A DNA stretch of 64,000 nt, from NCBI GenBank assembly GCA_018711005.1, contig DVIT01000030.1, positions 1 to 64,000 on the forward strand, in the 5' to 3' direction. The position numbers and the translations under genes were made by a program. The stretch is from Candidatus Scybalocola faecigallinarum. Lineage in GTDB: Bacteria; Bacillota; Clostridia; Lachnospirales; Lachnospiraceae. This document shows, piece after piece, positions 25,557-34,208 of this stretch (the first letter of the stretch is position 1; the number at the start of each line of letters is the position of its first letter). The notes under the pieces were generated by a model, which saw nothing but the letters and a program-made list of their open reading frames with translations, was not told the DNA's origin and ran no database searches.

Positions 25557-27313
25557 TATGCCAGTTCCTCCTTTGAAAGCTGTGAAAGCGCGATCTGCTG
25601 ATAAACCTCGCAGTTTTGCATTAACTGGTCATGTGTGCCCATACCGGCGATCTTTCCGTCGGCCAGGACAATGATCTTGTCAGCATCACGGATCGTTCCG
25701 ATACGCTGAGCCACAATAATCCGGGTGGCATCGCCGCAGTCTTTATTTAAAGCGTCCCGCAGTACCCGGTCTGTCTTGTAGTCCAGGGCTGAGAAAGAAT
25801 CGTCAAAAATAAATATTTCAGGACGGCGGCACACTGCTCTTGCAATGGAAAGACGCTGCTTCTGTCCGCCGGACAGGTTGGATCCGCCCTGGGCAATATA
25901 ACCGTCATAGGTATCCACCATTTTTTCAACAAACTCGTTGGCTTGAGCGGTATATACGGCATTGACAATATCCTCATCCGGAAATTCTTCACGGCCGTTA
26001 TCACCAAAGGCTACGTTGCTGCGGACCGTACCGGAAAACAGCGTTGCTTTCTGAGAAACATATCCGATCTTGTTTCTCAGGGCCTTCTGGTCGTATTCAC
26101 GCACATCCACGCCGTCCACAAGGACCTGTCCCTTTGTAACATCATAGAAACGGGGGATCAGATTAATCACTGTACTCTTACCGCAGCCGGTAGCACCGAT
26201 CAGGGCGACGGTTTCCCCTTTATGAGCTGTAAAAGAAATATTCTGGAGCATATCTGCGTCAGCATCCGGGTAACGGAAGCAGACATCGCGAAATTCCACT
26301 TCGCCGGTCAGTCCGGTATCCGGCTTGGTCACTGTACCGTCCTTAATGCTTGGGCGGGTATCCAGGACTTCATTAATACGTTTGGCAGCTACAGAAGCTC
26401 TTGGAAAAATAACCAGGATAATAACGAGCATCATAAAGGACATAACAACCTGCATGGCATACTGGGAGAAAACGATCATTTCCGAAAAAATGGACAGCTT
26501 TTCCATGCCCTGTGCGCTGTTGACTAAATAAGCTCCAATCCAGTAAATGGCCAGGGACAGGCCGTTCATGACCAGCTGGATCCCAGGCATCATAAAGGCC
26601 ATGGTCCGGTTGGCAAAAAGCTGTGTGCTTGTCAGCTTGTGATTGGCATCTTCAAATTTCTTTTCCTGATAATCCTCAGCATTGTATGCGCGGATAACGT
26701 TAAGTCCGGTCAGGTTTTCACGGGTGATACGGTTAATATCGTCTGTCAGGATCTGAAGACGTTTGAATTTAGGCATGGCCACCACAACGCAGATGCCAAC
26801 GATAAGCAGCAGGATCACCACAGCCACACCGGTGCTGAAGGTCCACTGCCAGCTTTTTCCTGCAATCTTCGCAATAGCCCATACGGCAGTGATAGGCGCT
26901 TTTAAAAGCACCTGAAGTCCCATAACGATAAACATCTGGACCTGCATAACATCATTGGTTGAACGGGTGATCAGGCTGGCTGTAGAAAAATTTCCAATTT
27001 CGCCCATGGTAAAGGACTGCACCTGATTAAAAAGCAATGCCCGTAAATTGGCAGAAAAGTTTGCTGCGATCCTTGCTGCACAGATCACTGTGCAAAATGA
27101 TGCTGCAAAGCTGCCCAGTGCGCAGGCAAGCATCTTACCGCCGGCGATAAGAATATCGCTCATGGCACTGCCCTCCGTTTGTACCAGAGTGGTGATCTCA
27201 GACATATAATCCGGCATGGTCAGATCCATCCATACCTGGACAACGATGAAAATCAATGCTATAAAAGCAAAGGTCCACTCTGTTTTAGTGAACTTTTTCA
27301 ATAATTTCAGCAT
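25556..27313 (-). CDS. ABC exporter subunit A, TM287-like (degenerate catalytic site)
   Basis: A 585-residue half-transporter. Walker A GATGCGKST and signature NLSGGQKQR are normal, but Walker B reads IFIFDDSFSALD, with Asp at the catalytic Glu position, and the switch His is Gln (VAQRIGT). These changes are the known signs of the non-hydrolytic partner in TM287/288-type multidrug exporters. ATG 27313 follows AAAGGAG. The same frame stays open through the leader to an ATG at 27406, but that start has no ribosome binding site. A divergent two-component system lies next door and is a plausible regulator. Confidence 0.93.
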   Translation of the reverse strand: MLKLLKKFTKTEWTFAFIALIFIVVQVWMDLTMPDYMSEITTLVQTEGSAMSDILIAGGKMLACALGSFAASFCTVICAARIAANFSANLRALLFNQVQSFTMGEIGNFSTASLITRSTNDVMQVQMFIVMGLQVLLKAPITAVWAIAKIAGKSWQWTFSTGVAVVILLLIVGICVVVAMPKFKRLQILTDDINRITRENLTGLNVIRAYNAEDYQEKKFEDANHKLTSTQLFANRTMAFMMPGIQLVMNGLSLAIYWIGAYLVNSAQGMEKLSIFSEMIVFSQYAMQVVMSFMMLVIILVIFPRASVAAKRINEVLDTRPSIKDGTVTKPDTGLTGEVEFRDVCFRYPDADADMLQNISFTAHKGETVALIGATGCGKSTVINLIPRFYDVTKGQVLVDGVDVREYDQKALRNKIGYVSQKATLFSGTVRSNVAFGDNGREEFPDEDIVNAVYTAQANEFVEKMVDTYDGYIAQGGSNLSGGQKQRLSIARAVCRRPEIFIFDDSFSALDYKTDRVLRDALNKDCGDATRIIVAQRIGTIRDADKIIVLADGKIAGMGTHDQLMQNCEVYQQIALSQLSKEELA

Positions 27314-27353
27314 ATATAAACTCCTTTCAGTATTTTGATGATGCCAGGGGTAA

Positions 27354-27393
27354 AAGATCATGTTTTCCATGCTGGCATGAAAAACATGATCTT
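27354..27393 (-). promoter_or_regulatory. Long inverted repeat in the exporter leader, possible attenuator
   Basis: Two 19-base arms (27354-27372 and 27375-27393) match with one mismatch around a TG centre; the left arm begins AAGATCATGTTTT. Read on the minus strand, the hairpin ends in CTTTTACCCC, which resembles a weak intrinsic terminator. It lies between a -10 box (TATAAT, minus strand, 27421-27426; -35 poor) and the ribosome binding site of the exporter gene. It could be an attenuator or a regulator's operator. Confidence 0.6.
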
Positions 27394-27479
27394 GTGATCC
27401 CAACATTTTTGAATATCTACATTATAGAGTCCAAAAATAAACTGAATCTAAACGGATGCAGGCCAGTGGACAAAATCTC

Positions 27480-27509
27480 TTGCCATGCTCCTTGCTCAGG
27501 GCTTATAAT
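27480..27509 (+). promoter_or_regulatory. Probable promoter of the two-component system
   Basis: TTGCCA (27480-27485), an 18-base spacer and TATAAT (27504-27509), 27 bases before the response regulator start. Confidence 0.6.
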
Positions 27510-27535
27510 AAAAAGAAATCTGGAGGTGATAGAAA

Positions 27536-28210
27536 ATGTTTCATATTCTCGTGGCTGATGACGATACAAACACACGAAAATATATGCGTGCCGTGTTAGA
27601 GGACGCAGGCTATACGGTTTTTACGGCAGCCAACGGCCTGGAAGCCCTGGACATGATGAAAAAAGAACATATCGATCTTATGGTTTTGGATATTATGATG
27701 CCCGGTATGGACGGATATGAACTGACAAAGGAGCTGAGGGATGCTTCAGACAACATCCCCATCCTGATGGTATCGGCGCGGCAGCTGCCGGCGGACAAGA
27801 AAAAGGGCTTTCTTGTAGGAACAGATGATTATATGACCAAGCCGGTGGATGAGGAAGAAATGCTTTTGCGTATCCATGCCCTTTTGCGCCGGGCCAAGAT
27901 CGTTAATGAAAAAAAGATCGTCATTGGCGATGTGGTCCTGGACTATAATGCCATGACAGTTACCGGCCACGGGCAGATCCAGGAACTGCCGCAAAAGGAG
28001 TTTCTTTTACTTTATAAGCTGCTCTCCTATCCGGGACAGATTTTTACCCGAATCCAGCTAATGGATGAAATCTGGGGCATGGACAGCGATACCGGCTGGG
28101 AAACAGTTACGGTCCATATTGGCCGTCTTCGGAAGCGTTTTGACGGGTGGCCGGAATTTGAGATCATTTCTGTGCGGGGACTGGGATATAAGGCGGTGAA
28201 AAAAGCATGA
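27536..28210 (+). CDS. OmpR/PhoB-family response regulator
   Basis: A 224-residue response regulator. The receiver domain (residues 1-118) shows the acidic pair Asp8-Asp9, the phosphorylation site Asp52 (VLDIMMPGMDG) and the conserved Lys in DYMTKPVD. The C-terminal winged helix (about 128-224) ends with RGLGYKAVKKA, the usual OmpR/PhoB form. TGGAGGTG precedes the start. It overlaps the histidine kinase gene by four bases (ATGA) and is divergent from the multidrug exporter genes, which are its likely targets. Confidence 0.95.
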   Translation: MFHILVADDDTNTRKYMRAVLEDAGYTVFTAANGLEALDMMKKEHIDLMVLDIMMPGMDGYELTKELRDASDNIPILMVSARQLPADKKKGFLVGTDDYMTKPVDEEEMLLRIHALLRRAKIVNEKKIVIGDVVLDYNAMTVTGHGQIQELPQKEFLLLYKLLSYPGQIFTRIQLMDEIWGMDSDTGWETVTVHIGRLRKRFDGWPEFEIISVRGLGYKAVKKA

Positions 28211-29250
28211 AGGCGAAAAAACACAGGCATATCCCCTTAATTGTTATTGTGACGATCATTGCCTTTTTAGTTCTTGTAGTGACTGTGATCATGGTTTCCG
28301 TATCGACATATCTGATGGTCCATCTGGGGCTGTTCCAGTATGTTCCTTCCGGACGGGCCAACTTTATTTTTGTGATCGTACAGTTTTCCATATCCAGCGT
28401 TATTGTTGGCACTATGGTATCCTTTGTGGTGGGCCGTATTTCCCTGAAACCGGTGAACCGGCTTATTACTGCCTTAAACCGCTTATCTCAGGGGGATTAC
28501 AAAGTGCGGCTCCGTTTTGGCGAAGGACGCGTAGGAAAAAGTCTGGAGGACAGCTTTAACATGCTGGCCGGGGAGCTGGAGAATACGGAAATGCTCCGTT
28601 CCGATTTCGTCAATAATTTTTCTCATGAATTTAAAACGCCTATTGTATCCATTTACGGGTTCGCCCGTCTGCTTTTGCGGGGAAATGTGGATGAAAAAGA
28701 AACAAAAGAATATTTGTCCATTATTGAACAGGAATCCGGACGTCTGGCCACAATGGCTACCAATGTGCTGAATATGACAAAAATAGAAAATCAAAGTATC
28801 CTTACAGATGTAACAGAATATAATCTGTCCGAACAGCTGCGCCGCAGTGTGCTTCTTCTGGAGAAAAAATGGAACGCTAAAAATATAGGGATTTCCTGTG
28901 AATTTAGCGAGCATACAGTTTCTGCCAATGAAGAACTGCTTAAGCAGGTATGGATCAACCTTTTAGATAATGCGGTAAAGTTTACGCCGCAAAACGGAGA
29001 GATCACAGTTTCAATTTATGAGCGTCCGGAGAATATTTTAGTAGGAATCAAAAATAACGGGCCGAAAATCCCTGAAAAAGATATGATACGGATTTTTAAT
29101 AAATTTTACCAGGGCGACACCTCCCATGCTTCCCAGGGAACCGGCATCGGCCTGTCTATTGTGAAAAAGATCGTGGATCTCCATAAAGGTAAAGTCTGGG
29201 CAGAAAGCTCAGATGAGGCAACGGTATTTTGGGTAGAACTGCCAAAGTAA
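28207..29250 (+). CDS. Membrane sensor histidine kinase
   Basis: A 347-residue kinase. Two membrane helices (about 9-40 and 53-78) enclose only a very short external loop of about 12 residues, so sensing is probably within the membrane or via a partner, as in the intramembrane-sensing kinases that control antimicrobial-efflux ABC systems. A HAMP-like linker follows (RISLKPVNRLITAL). The phosphoacceptor is His140 (NFSHEFKTPI), and the ATPase domain shows N (NLLDNAVKF), G1 and GTGIGLSI. It overlaps the response regulator gene. Confidence 0.94.
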   Translation: MKAKKHRHIPLIVIVTIIAFLVLVVTVIMVSVSTYLMVHLGLFQYVPSGRANFIFVIVQFSISSVIVGTMVSFVVGRISLKPVNRLITALNRLSQGDYKVRLRFGEGRVGKSLEDSFNMLAGELENTEMLRSDFVNNFSHEFKTPIVSIYGFARLLLRGNVDEKETKEYLSIIEQESGRLATMATNVLNMTKIENQSILTDVTEYNLSEQLRRSVLLLEKKWNAKNIGISCEFSEHTVSANEELLKQVWINLLDNAVKFTPQNGEITVSIYERPENILVGIKNNGPKIPEKDMIRIFNKFYQGDTSHASQGTGIGLSIVKKIVDLHKGKVWAESSDEATVFWVELPK

Positions 29251-29273
29251 GAATAATAAAAAGAAAGAATAAT

Positions 29274-29316
29274 AAAAAGACGTCATCACGTTTTTGCTGC
29301 GTGGTGACGTCTTTTT
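29274..29316. terminator. Bidirectional terminator between the histidine kinase and rluD
   Basis: AAAAAGACGTCATCACG pairs with CGTGGTGACGTCTTTTT (one wobble), with T runs in both directions. It serves two convergent genes. Confidence 0.92.
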
Positions 29317-29358
29317 ATATCGATAGGTACCTTTTTACACAGGCAGGTGCCTTTTTTG

Positions 29359-30357
29359 TCAGGACTGCTCCAGCTTAACAAGCAGTTCTTTAAAATAATC
29401 CGGCAGCGGGGCCTCAAATTCCATATACTGTCCGGTGGACGGATGGATGAAGCCTAAAACTCTGGCATGGAGCGTCTGTCCCATAAGCCGGAAGGGGGAT
29501 TTTTGGGGGCCGTAAACCGTATCGCCTAAAAGGGGATGGCCGATACTGGCCATATGGACGCGGATCTGGTGGGTGCGTCCGGTTTCCAGGGTACACTGGA
29601 TATAAGAATACTTGCCCAGCCGTTTCAGTACCTTATAGTGGGTCACTGCAGGACGGCCGTTTCTCTCGTTTATAGCCATTTTTTTCCGGTCAGTGGCAGA
29701 GCGGCCGATAGGGGCATCGATAGTCCCCTCATCTTTTGTAAAGCTGTTATAAACGATGGCCTCGTACCGTCTTGTGATGGAATGCTCCTTAAGCTGGGCG
29801 GCCAGGCTTAAATGAGCCCGATCGTTTTTGCATATAACGATCACGCCGGTGGTATCTTTATCAATGCGGTGTACAATACCGGGACGCAAAACACCGTTGA
29901 TCCCGGAAAGCTGGTCGCGGCAGTGGTACATGACCGCATTGACAACCGTATGATCCGGATGTCCGGGCGCCGGGTGGACGACCATATCTTTGGGCTTATT
30001 AATAAGAAGAACGTCGTCATCCTCATATAAAATATCCAGAGGAATATTTTCCGGCTTTACATCCAGTATTTCCGGCTCCGGAACATGAACTGAAATACTG
30101 TCCCCGGATGCCACCTTGTAATTGGCCCGCACCGGCTTTTGGGAGACAAGGACTGCTCCGTCCTTGATAAGCTTCTGGAACCATGACCGGGAATAATCTT
30201 CAAATGTTTCGGAAAGATACTTGTCAATGCGGATCCCGTTTTTCTCCGGCGCCACAGTGGACTCAAGGATCTGTTCCACGCTGTCGTCTTCCTCAAAAAC
30301 CGGGTCTGAAACATCGCTTGTTTCCGAAATATCAGTTATTGTCGCTGGATCTTTCAT
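29359..30357 (-). CDS. rluD: RluD-family rRNA/tRNA pseudouridine synthase
   Basis: A 332-residue pseudouridine synthase. An acidic N-terminal stretch precedes an S4 RNA-binding domain (RIDKYLSETFEDYSRSWFQK) and the catalytic core, whose motif GIVHRIDKDTTGVIV contains the catalytic Asp; RTHQIRVHM and HPLLGD follow. ATG 30357 follows GGAGG nine bases upstream, inside the end of lspA; the frame extends 13 codons further without a better site. The lspA-rluD pair is the usual Firmicutes order. Which uridine is modified cannot be read from sequence. Confidence 0.93.
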   Translation of the reverse strand: MKDPATITDISETSDVSDPVFEEDDSVEQILESTVAPEKNGIRIDKYLSETFEDYSRSWFQKLIKDGAVLVSQKPVRANYKVASGDSISVHVPEPEILDVKPENIPLDILYEDDDVLLINKPKDMVVHPAPGHPDHTVVNAVMYHCRDQLSGINGVLRPGIVHRIDKDTTGVIVICKNDRAHLSLAAQLKEHSITRRYEAIVYNSFTKDEGTIDAPIGRSATDRKKMAINERNGRPAVTHYKVLKRLGKYSYIQCTLETGRTHQIRVHMASIGHPLLGDTVYGPQKSPFRLMGQTLHARVLGFIHPSTGQYMEFEAPLPDYFKELLVKLEQS

Positions 30358-30901
30358 CTTCAGATTCCTCCGGCGTTTCATGGGCAGGTGCGCCATTGTC
30401 AGTTTCTTTTCTACGGCTTAAAAAGGTAAAGTCATCTTCTTTATACTTAAATAAAAACAGGATTACAAAAAATACGGCAGAGCATGTAATATAAATATCC
30501 GCCACATTAAATACAGGAAAATCAATAAGTTTAAAGTAGAAAAAATCTACCACATAGCCCTGGGAAACCCGGTCGATAAAATTCCCAATGGCTCCGGTAA
30601 AGCATACAACAACCGGGATTTTTAAAAGAAAATACTGGCGCTGGGACGGGATCTTTATATAAAACCATACAAGCAGAGCGGCAACAGCAACGGTTAAAAT
30701 AAAAAATGCTGTCTGATGGCCCTGAAAAATGCCAAATGCAGCGCCCCTGTTTTCCACATACTGAAGTTCAAAAACCCCGTCCCACAGCACGAGAGGATCG
30801 GAATCCTTCAGGTAAAGGACTGCCAGATGTTTTGTCAGCTGATCCAGTGCGCATAAAAGGATCACTGTGATCACGGGAATTCCATATTTCTTTAATTTCA
30901 T
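30332..30901 (-). CDS. lspA: Lipoprotein signal peptidase (signal peptidase II)
   Basis: A 189-residue LspA with four membrane helices. Conserved segments: DQLTKHLA, VENRGAAFGIF, and the two catalytic aspartates in GAIGNFIDR and FNVADIYI. It cleaves prolipoproteins before the lipid-modified Cys; a candidate substrate is the carboxypeptidase lipoprotein encoded at 37641-38621. The C-terminal about 30 residues are charged and extend beyond the usual core of about 160. AAGGAGAC precedes the start. Confidence 0.96.
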   Translation of the reverse strand: MKLKKYGIPVITVILLCALDQLTKHLAVLYLKDSDPLVLWDGVFELQYVENRGAAFGIFQGHQTAFFILTVAVAALLVWFYIKIPSQRQYFLLKIPVVVCFTGAIGNFIDRVSQGYVVDFFYFKLIDFPVFNVADIYITCSAVFFVILFLFKYKEDDFTFLSRRKETDNGAPAHETPEESEDERSSDNN

Positions 30902-30936
30902 AGATGTCTCCTTTGTTGTCAGAATTTGATTCTGTT

Positions 30937-30960
30937 GCGGTCAAATTAAAATTTGACCGC
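30937..30960. other. Perfect palindrome between aroB and lspA
   Basis: GCGGTCAAATT and AATTTGACCGC, separated by AA, form a perfect 24-base palindrome in the 83-base gap between aroB and lspA. It lacks a T tract on the minus strand, so it may be an operator or an mRNA processing hairpin rather than a terminator. Confidence 0.55.
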
Positions 30961-30984
30961 ATGATATCACGGATCGCTTCGGGC

Positions 30985-32082
30985 TTATAAAGCGCCTATC
31001 GCTTTTGCGCCGGCAAGAATCTGGTCATCGGTAACGGTTTTATCAATGATCCCGTGTCCTGCCGGAGAAAGAAGAATAAACTTTACAGCGCCGGATTCCA
31101 TTTTTTTGTCAAGCTTTGTGGCGGCTAAAATATCCGCTGTCTTTAAGGGATGGGCCTCAGGCAGTTTTACAGGCAGCTCAAACAGGGTCAGTGTATGAAG
31201 GATATCCTCATAGGTATCCTGAGAAATATTCCCCCGCTTCCAGGAAATGTAAGATGCCGCTGCCGTTCCTAAGGCAACGCACTCGCCATGAAGCAGTGAA
31301 AAGTTTTCAAGTTTTTCCACAGCATGGCCGATGGTATGGCCAAAGTTAAGCAGGGCACGTTCTCCTTTTTCTTTAGGATCCTGTTCAACCACTGCTCTTT
31401 TAATCTCACAGCTGCGGTAGACCAGATCTGAAAGGATCTGAACGTCCCGGGCCATGATCTGCGCATGATTGGCCTTTATCCACGCATAGTAGTCCATATC
31501 TTTGATCAGGCCGTGCTTGATGATCTCGCCCATGCCGGAAACAAACTGCCGGCTGTTTAAGCTTTTGAGCAATGAAAAATTCATATATACCAGCCTGGGC
31601 TGATAAAAAGCACCTACCATATTTTTATAGGCATTAAAGTCAACACCGGTCTTACCGCCAATGCTGCTGTCCACCTGGGCCAGGAGGCTTGTGGGGATCT
31701 GGATAAAATCAATGCCCCGCAAGTAGGTAGCTGCAGTATATCCTGTAAGATCGCCCACAACGCCGCCGCCTAAGGCAACTAACATATCCTTCCGGTCAAA
31801 GTGGGCCTGGATCAGCCGTTCATACAGATCCTGGACGGTAGAAAGATTTTTATGTTCCTCCCCTTCAGGGAAAACAAAAGGGATGACTTCTTTGGCCAGA
31901 CCCTGGAAAATGGACATAAGGGTGTCCATATAAAGACCGGCAACCCGGGTCTCACTGACGATACATACTCTGCGCCCGGATAGATCCAAGGGCTTCAGCG
32001 TATGTTCCAGGGCTCCAAAATCCCTGGAAAAAACAATATCGTAGACCGGCTTATCCTGGTCATGTACGGTTAATGTTTTCAT
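30985..32082 (-). CDS. aroB: 3-dehydroquinate synthase
   Basis: A 365-residue AroB, second enzyme of the shikimate pathway (DAHP to 3-dehydroquinate, using NAD and a divalent metal). Diagnostic segments: PFVFPEGEEHK, ALGGGVVGDLTGYTAATYLRG, IPTSLLAQVDSSIGGKTGVD, and the metal ligands in EIIKHGLI, LLNFGHTIGHAVE and LLHGECVALG. It stands alone among division and lipoprotein genes; no other shikimate gene is nearby. A hairpin with T run lies between it and divIVA upstream. Confidence 0.97.
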   Translation of the reverse strand: MKTLTVHDQDKPVYDIVFSRDFGALEHTLKPLDLSGRRVCIVSETRVAGLYMDTLMSIFQGLAKEVIPFVFPEGEEHKNLSTVQDLYERLIQAHFDRKDMLVALGGGVVGDLTGYTAATYLRGIDFIQIPTSLLAQVDSSIGGKTGVDFNAYKNMVGAFYQPRLVYMNFSLLKSLNSRQFVSGMGEIIKHGLIKDMDYYAWIKANHAQIMARDVQILSDLVYRSCEIKRAVVEQDPKEKGERALLNFGHTIGHAVEKLENFSLLHGECVALGTAAASYISWKRGNISQDTYEDILHTLTLFELPVKLPEAHPLKTADILAATKLDKKMESGAVKFILLSPAGHGIIDKTVTDDQILAGAKAIGAL

Positions 32083-32105
32083 AAAAGGTACCTCCGTTTA
32101 TGTAC

Positions 32106-32138
32106 AAAAATGCCGCGCACAATACGCGCGGCATTTTT
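32106..32138. terminator. Terminator between divIVA and aroB
   Basis: AAAAATGCCGCGC pairs with GCGCGGCATTTTT around a short loop, with T runs in both directions. On the minus strand it ends the sepF-divIVA unit five bases after the divIVA stop. Confidence 0.88.
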
Positions 32139-32142
32139 ATGG

Positions 32143-32814
32143 TTAATCTTCCTGTGCGTCGTCGGAATGATCATCTGCAAACAGGCTGGCCAGATCATTG
32201 ATCTGGATATCGTCATCTAAGGTTTCGTCTTCGTCTTCGTCCGAAGGCTCTGACATAACAGCCGCAGTTTTTTCCTCTGTTTCCTGGAACTGGACTTTAG
32301 CATGGACAGCAGCGCTGTTTTGGGCAGCTTCCTGTTCAAGGCTGGAAAATGCGTCCAGAGAAGCAACCTCGATGTTAAAGGACTCGCTGTCCAAGAGTTC
32401 AACCTGGGCCTGAGCCAGGGCTCTGTACTGAGAACGGTACCGCTCATACTGCTGAAGCATCTCCACGGTTTTGGCATGGATGTGATCCAGCTCAATCTTT
32501 GCGTCAGCCACAATAGACTGGGCCTTTAACACAGCCTCCTGTTCAATGACAGTAGCATTGGTCTTGGCTGAAGAAATGGTTTCCTCTGCCGTCTGTTCTG
32601 CCAGAACAAGTGCCTTTTGAAGGGACTTTTCAATACTGCGGTAGTGATTGATCCCTTCATTTAAGGTACCTACCTTATCTTTAAGTTCCATATTTTCCCT
32701 GTATAAAGCTTCATAGTCCGCTGTTAATGTGGAAAAAAAACTGTCCACATCTGCTTTTGAATATCCCATGCCGCTTTTAAAGGTTCTTCCCTGCAAATCA
32801 ACTGGTGTAAGCAT
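32143..32814 (-). CDS. divIVA: DivIVA domain protein
   Basis: A 223-residue DivIVA/GpsB family protein. The N-terminal lipid-binding motif is present (LTPVDLQGRTFKSGMGYSKADVD begins it), followed by coiled coil over about residues 35-145 and an acidic C-terminal tail (EDEDETLDDD). DivIVA binds strongly curved membrane at septa and poles and recruits division or cell wall proteins. It lies downstream of yggS and sepF, the usual Firmicutes order; the S4-domain gene ylmH often found between them is missing here. GGGAGG precedes the start. Confidence 0.92.
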   Translation of the reverse strand: MLTPVDLQGRTFKSGMGYSKADVDSFFSTLTADYEALYRENMELKDKVGTLNEGINHYRSIEKSLQKALVLAEQTAEETISSAKTNATVIEQEAVLKAQSIVADAKIELDHIHAKTVEMLQQYERYRSQYRALAQAQVELLDSESFNIEVASLDAFSSLEQEAAQNSAAVHAKVQFQETEEKTAAVMSEPSDEDEDETLDDDIQINDLASLFADDHSDDAQED

Positions 32815-32846
32815 AATTGATTACCTCCCAAATTTTCCTCGATCTT

Positions 32847-33464
32847 TTAAACATTCAGACGGAACGCAGACATGTCCACTTTAGAAGCACCGCCGGTCAG
32901 CACGTTTTCCATATCTCCGGAAATATCAATGCCTGCCGGTGTTACGATAAATATATAGCTGGATACTTTTCGGATATTGCCGGACATAGCGTAGCACGCA
33001 CCGGAAACAAAATCAATGATCCGCTGAGCAACATCCACATCGATCCCTTCCAGATTGACAATGGCTGCCTTTCCGTTTAAAAGTTCATCACAAATCTCGC
33101 TGCTGTCTTCAAAGGAGGAAGGCTTCTGAATAGAAACTTCCATACCTGCACTGCGGGAAGACGGCTGCTTCATAGGAACGATCTTGCTGCGGCTGCTGCT
33201 GGTCCTGGAAGACGTTCCTGCAGATGCTGAAGACGAATAGTCTCTTGCCGGCTCCGGCGCTGGTGAGGATGCCGGTTTACGATTACTGAAGGAAGACGTC
33301 TTTTTCTTTTTAGGGACAACCGGTTCTTCCGGTTCGTCATCATAATCATCATAGTCTTCGACATAATCGTTATAATCTTCAGAAAATTCATCATCATAAT
33401 CCTCATCATAATTATCATCGTTAAGACGCATTATGTTTAAAAATTTATCTAATCCTTTGCCCAT
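32847..33464 (-). CDS. sepF: Cell division protein SepF
   Basis: A 205-residue SepF, the FtsZ membrane anchor and bundling protein. An N-terminal amphipathic helix (GLDKFLNIMRL) is followed by a very acidic, repetitive stretch rich in Asp, Glu and Tyr (residues about 15-48) and a Ser/Pro/Arg linker. The folded SepF domain lies at about 110-200 (VNLEGIDVDVAQRIIDF, GACYAMSGNIRKV, IFIVTPAGIDIS). The linker is much longer than in Bacillus SepF (about 150 aa). Its ribosome binding site overlaps the stop codon of yggS. Confidence 0.94.
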   Translation of the reverse strand: MGKGLDKFLNIMRLNDDNYDEDYDDEFSEDYNDYVEDYDDYDDEPEEPVVPKKKKTSSFSNRKPASSPAPEPARDYSSSASAGTSSRTSSSRSKIVPMKQPSSRSAGMEVSIQKPSSFEDSSEICDELLNGKAAIVNLEGIDVDVAQRIIDFVSGACYAMSGNIRKVSSYIFIVTPAGIDISGDMENVLTGGASKVDMSAFRLNV

Positions 33465-33476
33465 ATATCAAATCTC

Positions 33477-34187
33477 CTAACATACATAATTTCTTTCACC
33501 AAAAATCCCGGTGCCAACCCGGACCATAGTGGCCCCTTCCTCGATGGCGACCATATAGTCCCCTGTCATACCCATAGACAGGACACTCATAGTAACATTA
33601 TCAATGTTTTTACTTTTTATGTCAACAGCTAAATTTCTTAAATTTCTAAAATATTGACGATTTTCTTCCGGATCTTCGGTAAAAGGGGCCACAGTCATAA
33701 GCCCTTTAATGTGGACATTGGGTAAAACAGCGATCTGGCGGACCAAATCCTCCAACTGCTCTGGCCGGATTCCAAACTTGCTCTCCTCGCCGGATACATT
33801 AACCTCAAGGAGGATATTTGCCACGGCATTCTTTTTGGCTGCTTCACTTTGGATCTTCTGGGCCAGATCCAGGGAATCTACAGAATGGATCAGCTCTGCC
33901 CGTCCGACAATATATTTTACCTTATTTTTCTGTAAATGTCCAATCATATTCCAGTGAAGCGGTTCTGTAATGGTATCCATCTTCATGGTCAGCTCCTGGA
34001 CCTTGTTTTCACCGAAATATTCCATACCGGCCGCCATGGCGGCCCGTACATCTTCCACAGGCTTTGTTTTGGAAACTGCGATCAGAGTGACCTCCTTTGG
34101 GTCACGGCCGCAGCGGCTGCAGGCCTTTTCAATATTATCCCGGACAATTTTTATGTTTTGGGCAATTTCATTAATTCTTTCATCCAT
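33477..34187 (-). CDS. yggS: YggS/PLPBP family PLP-homeostasis protein
   Basis: A 236-residue single-domain PLP-binding protein. The Schiff-base lysine lies in LIAVSKTKPVEDV near residue 38. Other family segments are FGENKVQE, HWNMIGHLQKNKVKYI, LEVNVSGEESKFG and MGMTGDYMVAIEEGATMVRVGTGIFG (two parts of the C-terminal half). It has no known catalytic activity; it buffers PLP. The position before sepF is widely conserved. Confidence 0.95.
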   Translation of the reverse strand: MDERINEIAQNIKIVRDNIEKACSRCGRDPKEVTLIAVSKTKPVEDVRAAMAAGMEYFGENKVQELTMKMDTITEPLHWNMIGHLQKNKVKYIVGRAELIHSVDSLDLAQKIQSEAAKKNAVANILLEVNVSGEESKFGIRPEQLEDLVRQIAVLPNVHIKGLMTVAPFTEDPEENRQYFRNLRNLAVDIKSKNIDNVTMSVLSMGMTGDYMVAIEEGATMVRVGTGIFGERNYVC

Positions 34188-34208
34188 GACAGGATATCCC
34201 CTTTCCTA

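Noticed and set aside
27314-27406. Use of ATG 27406 as an N-terminal extension of the exporter subunit
   Set aside because: No ribosome binding site precedes it, it would encode the whole leader hairpin, and a good AAAGGAG lies before ATG 27313.
32198-33418. Long antisense frames opposite divIVA and sepF
   Set aside because: They mirror the acidic, repetitive coding of sepF and divIVA, giving biased residues (runs of Met/Ile or Ser) and no ribosome binding site.
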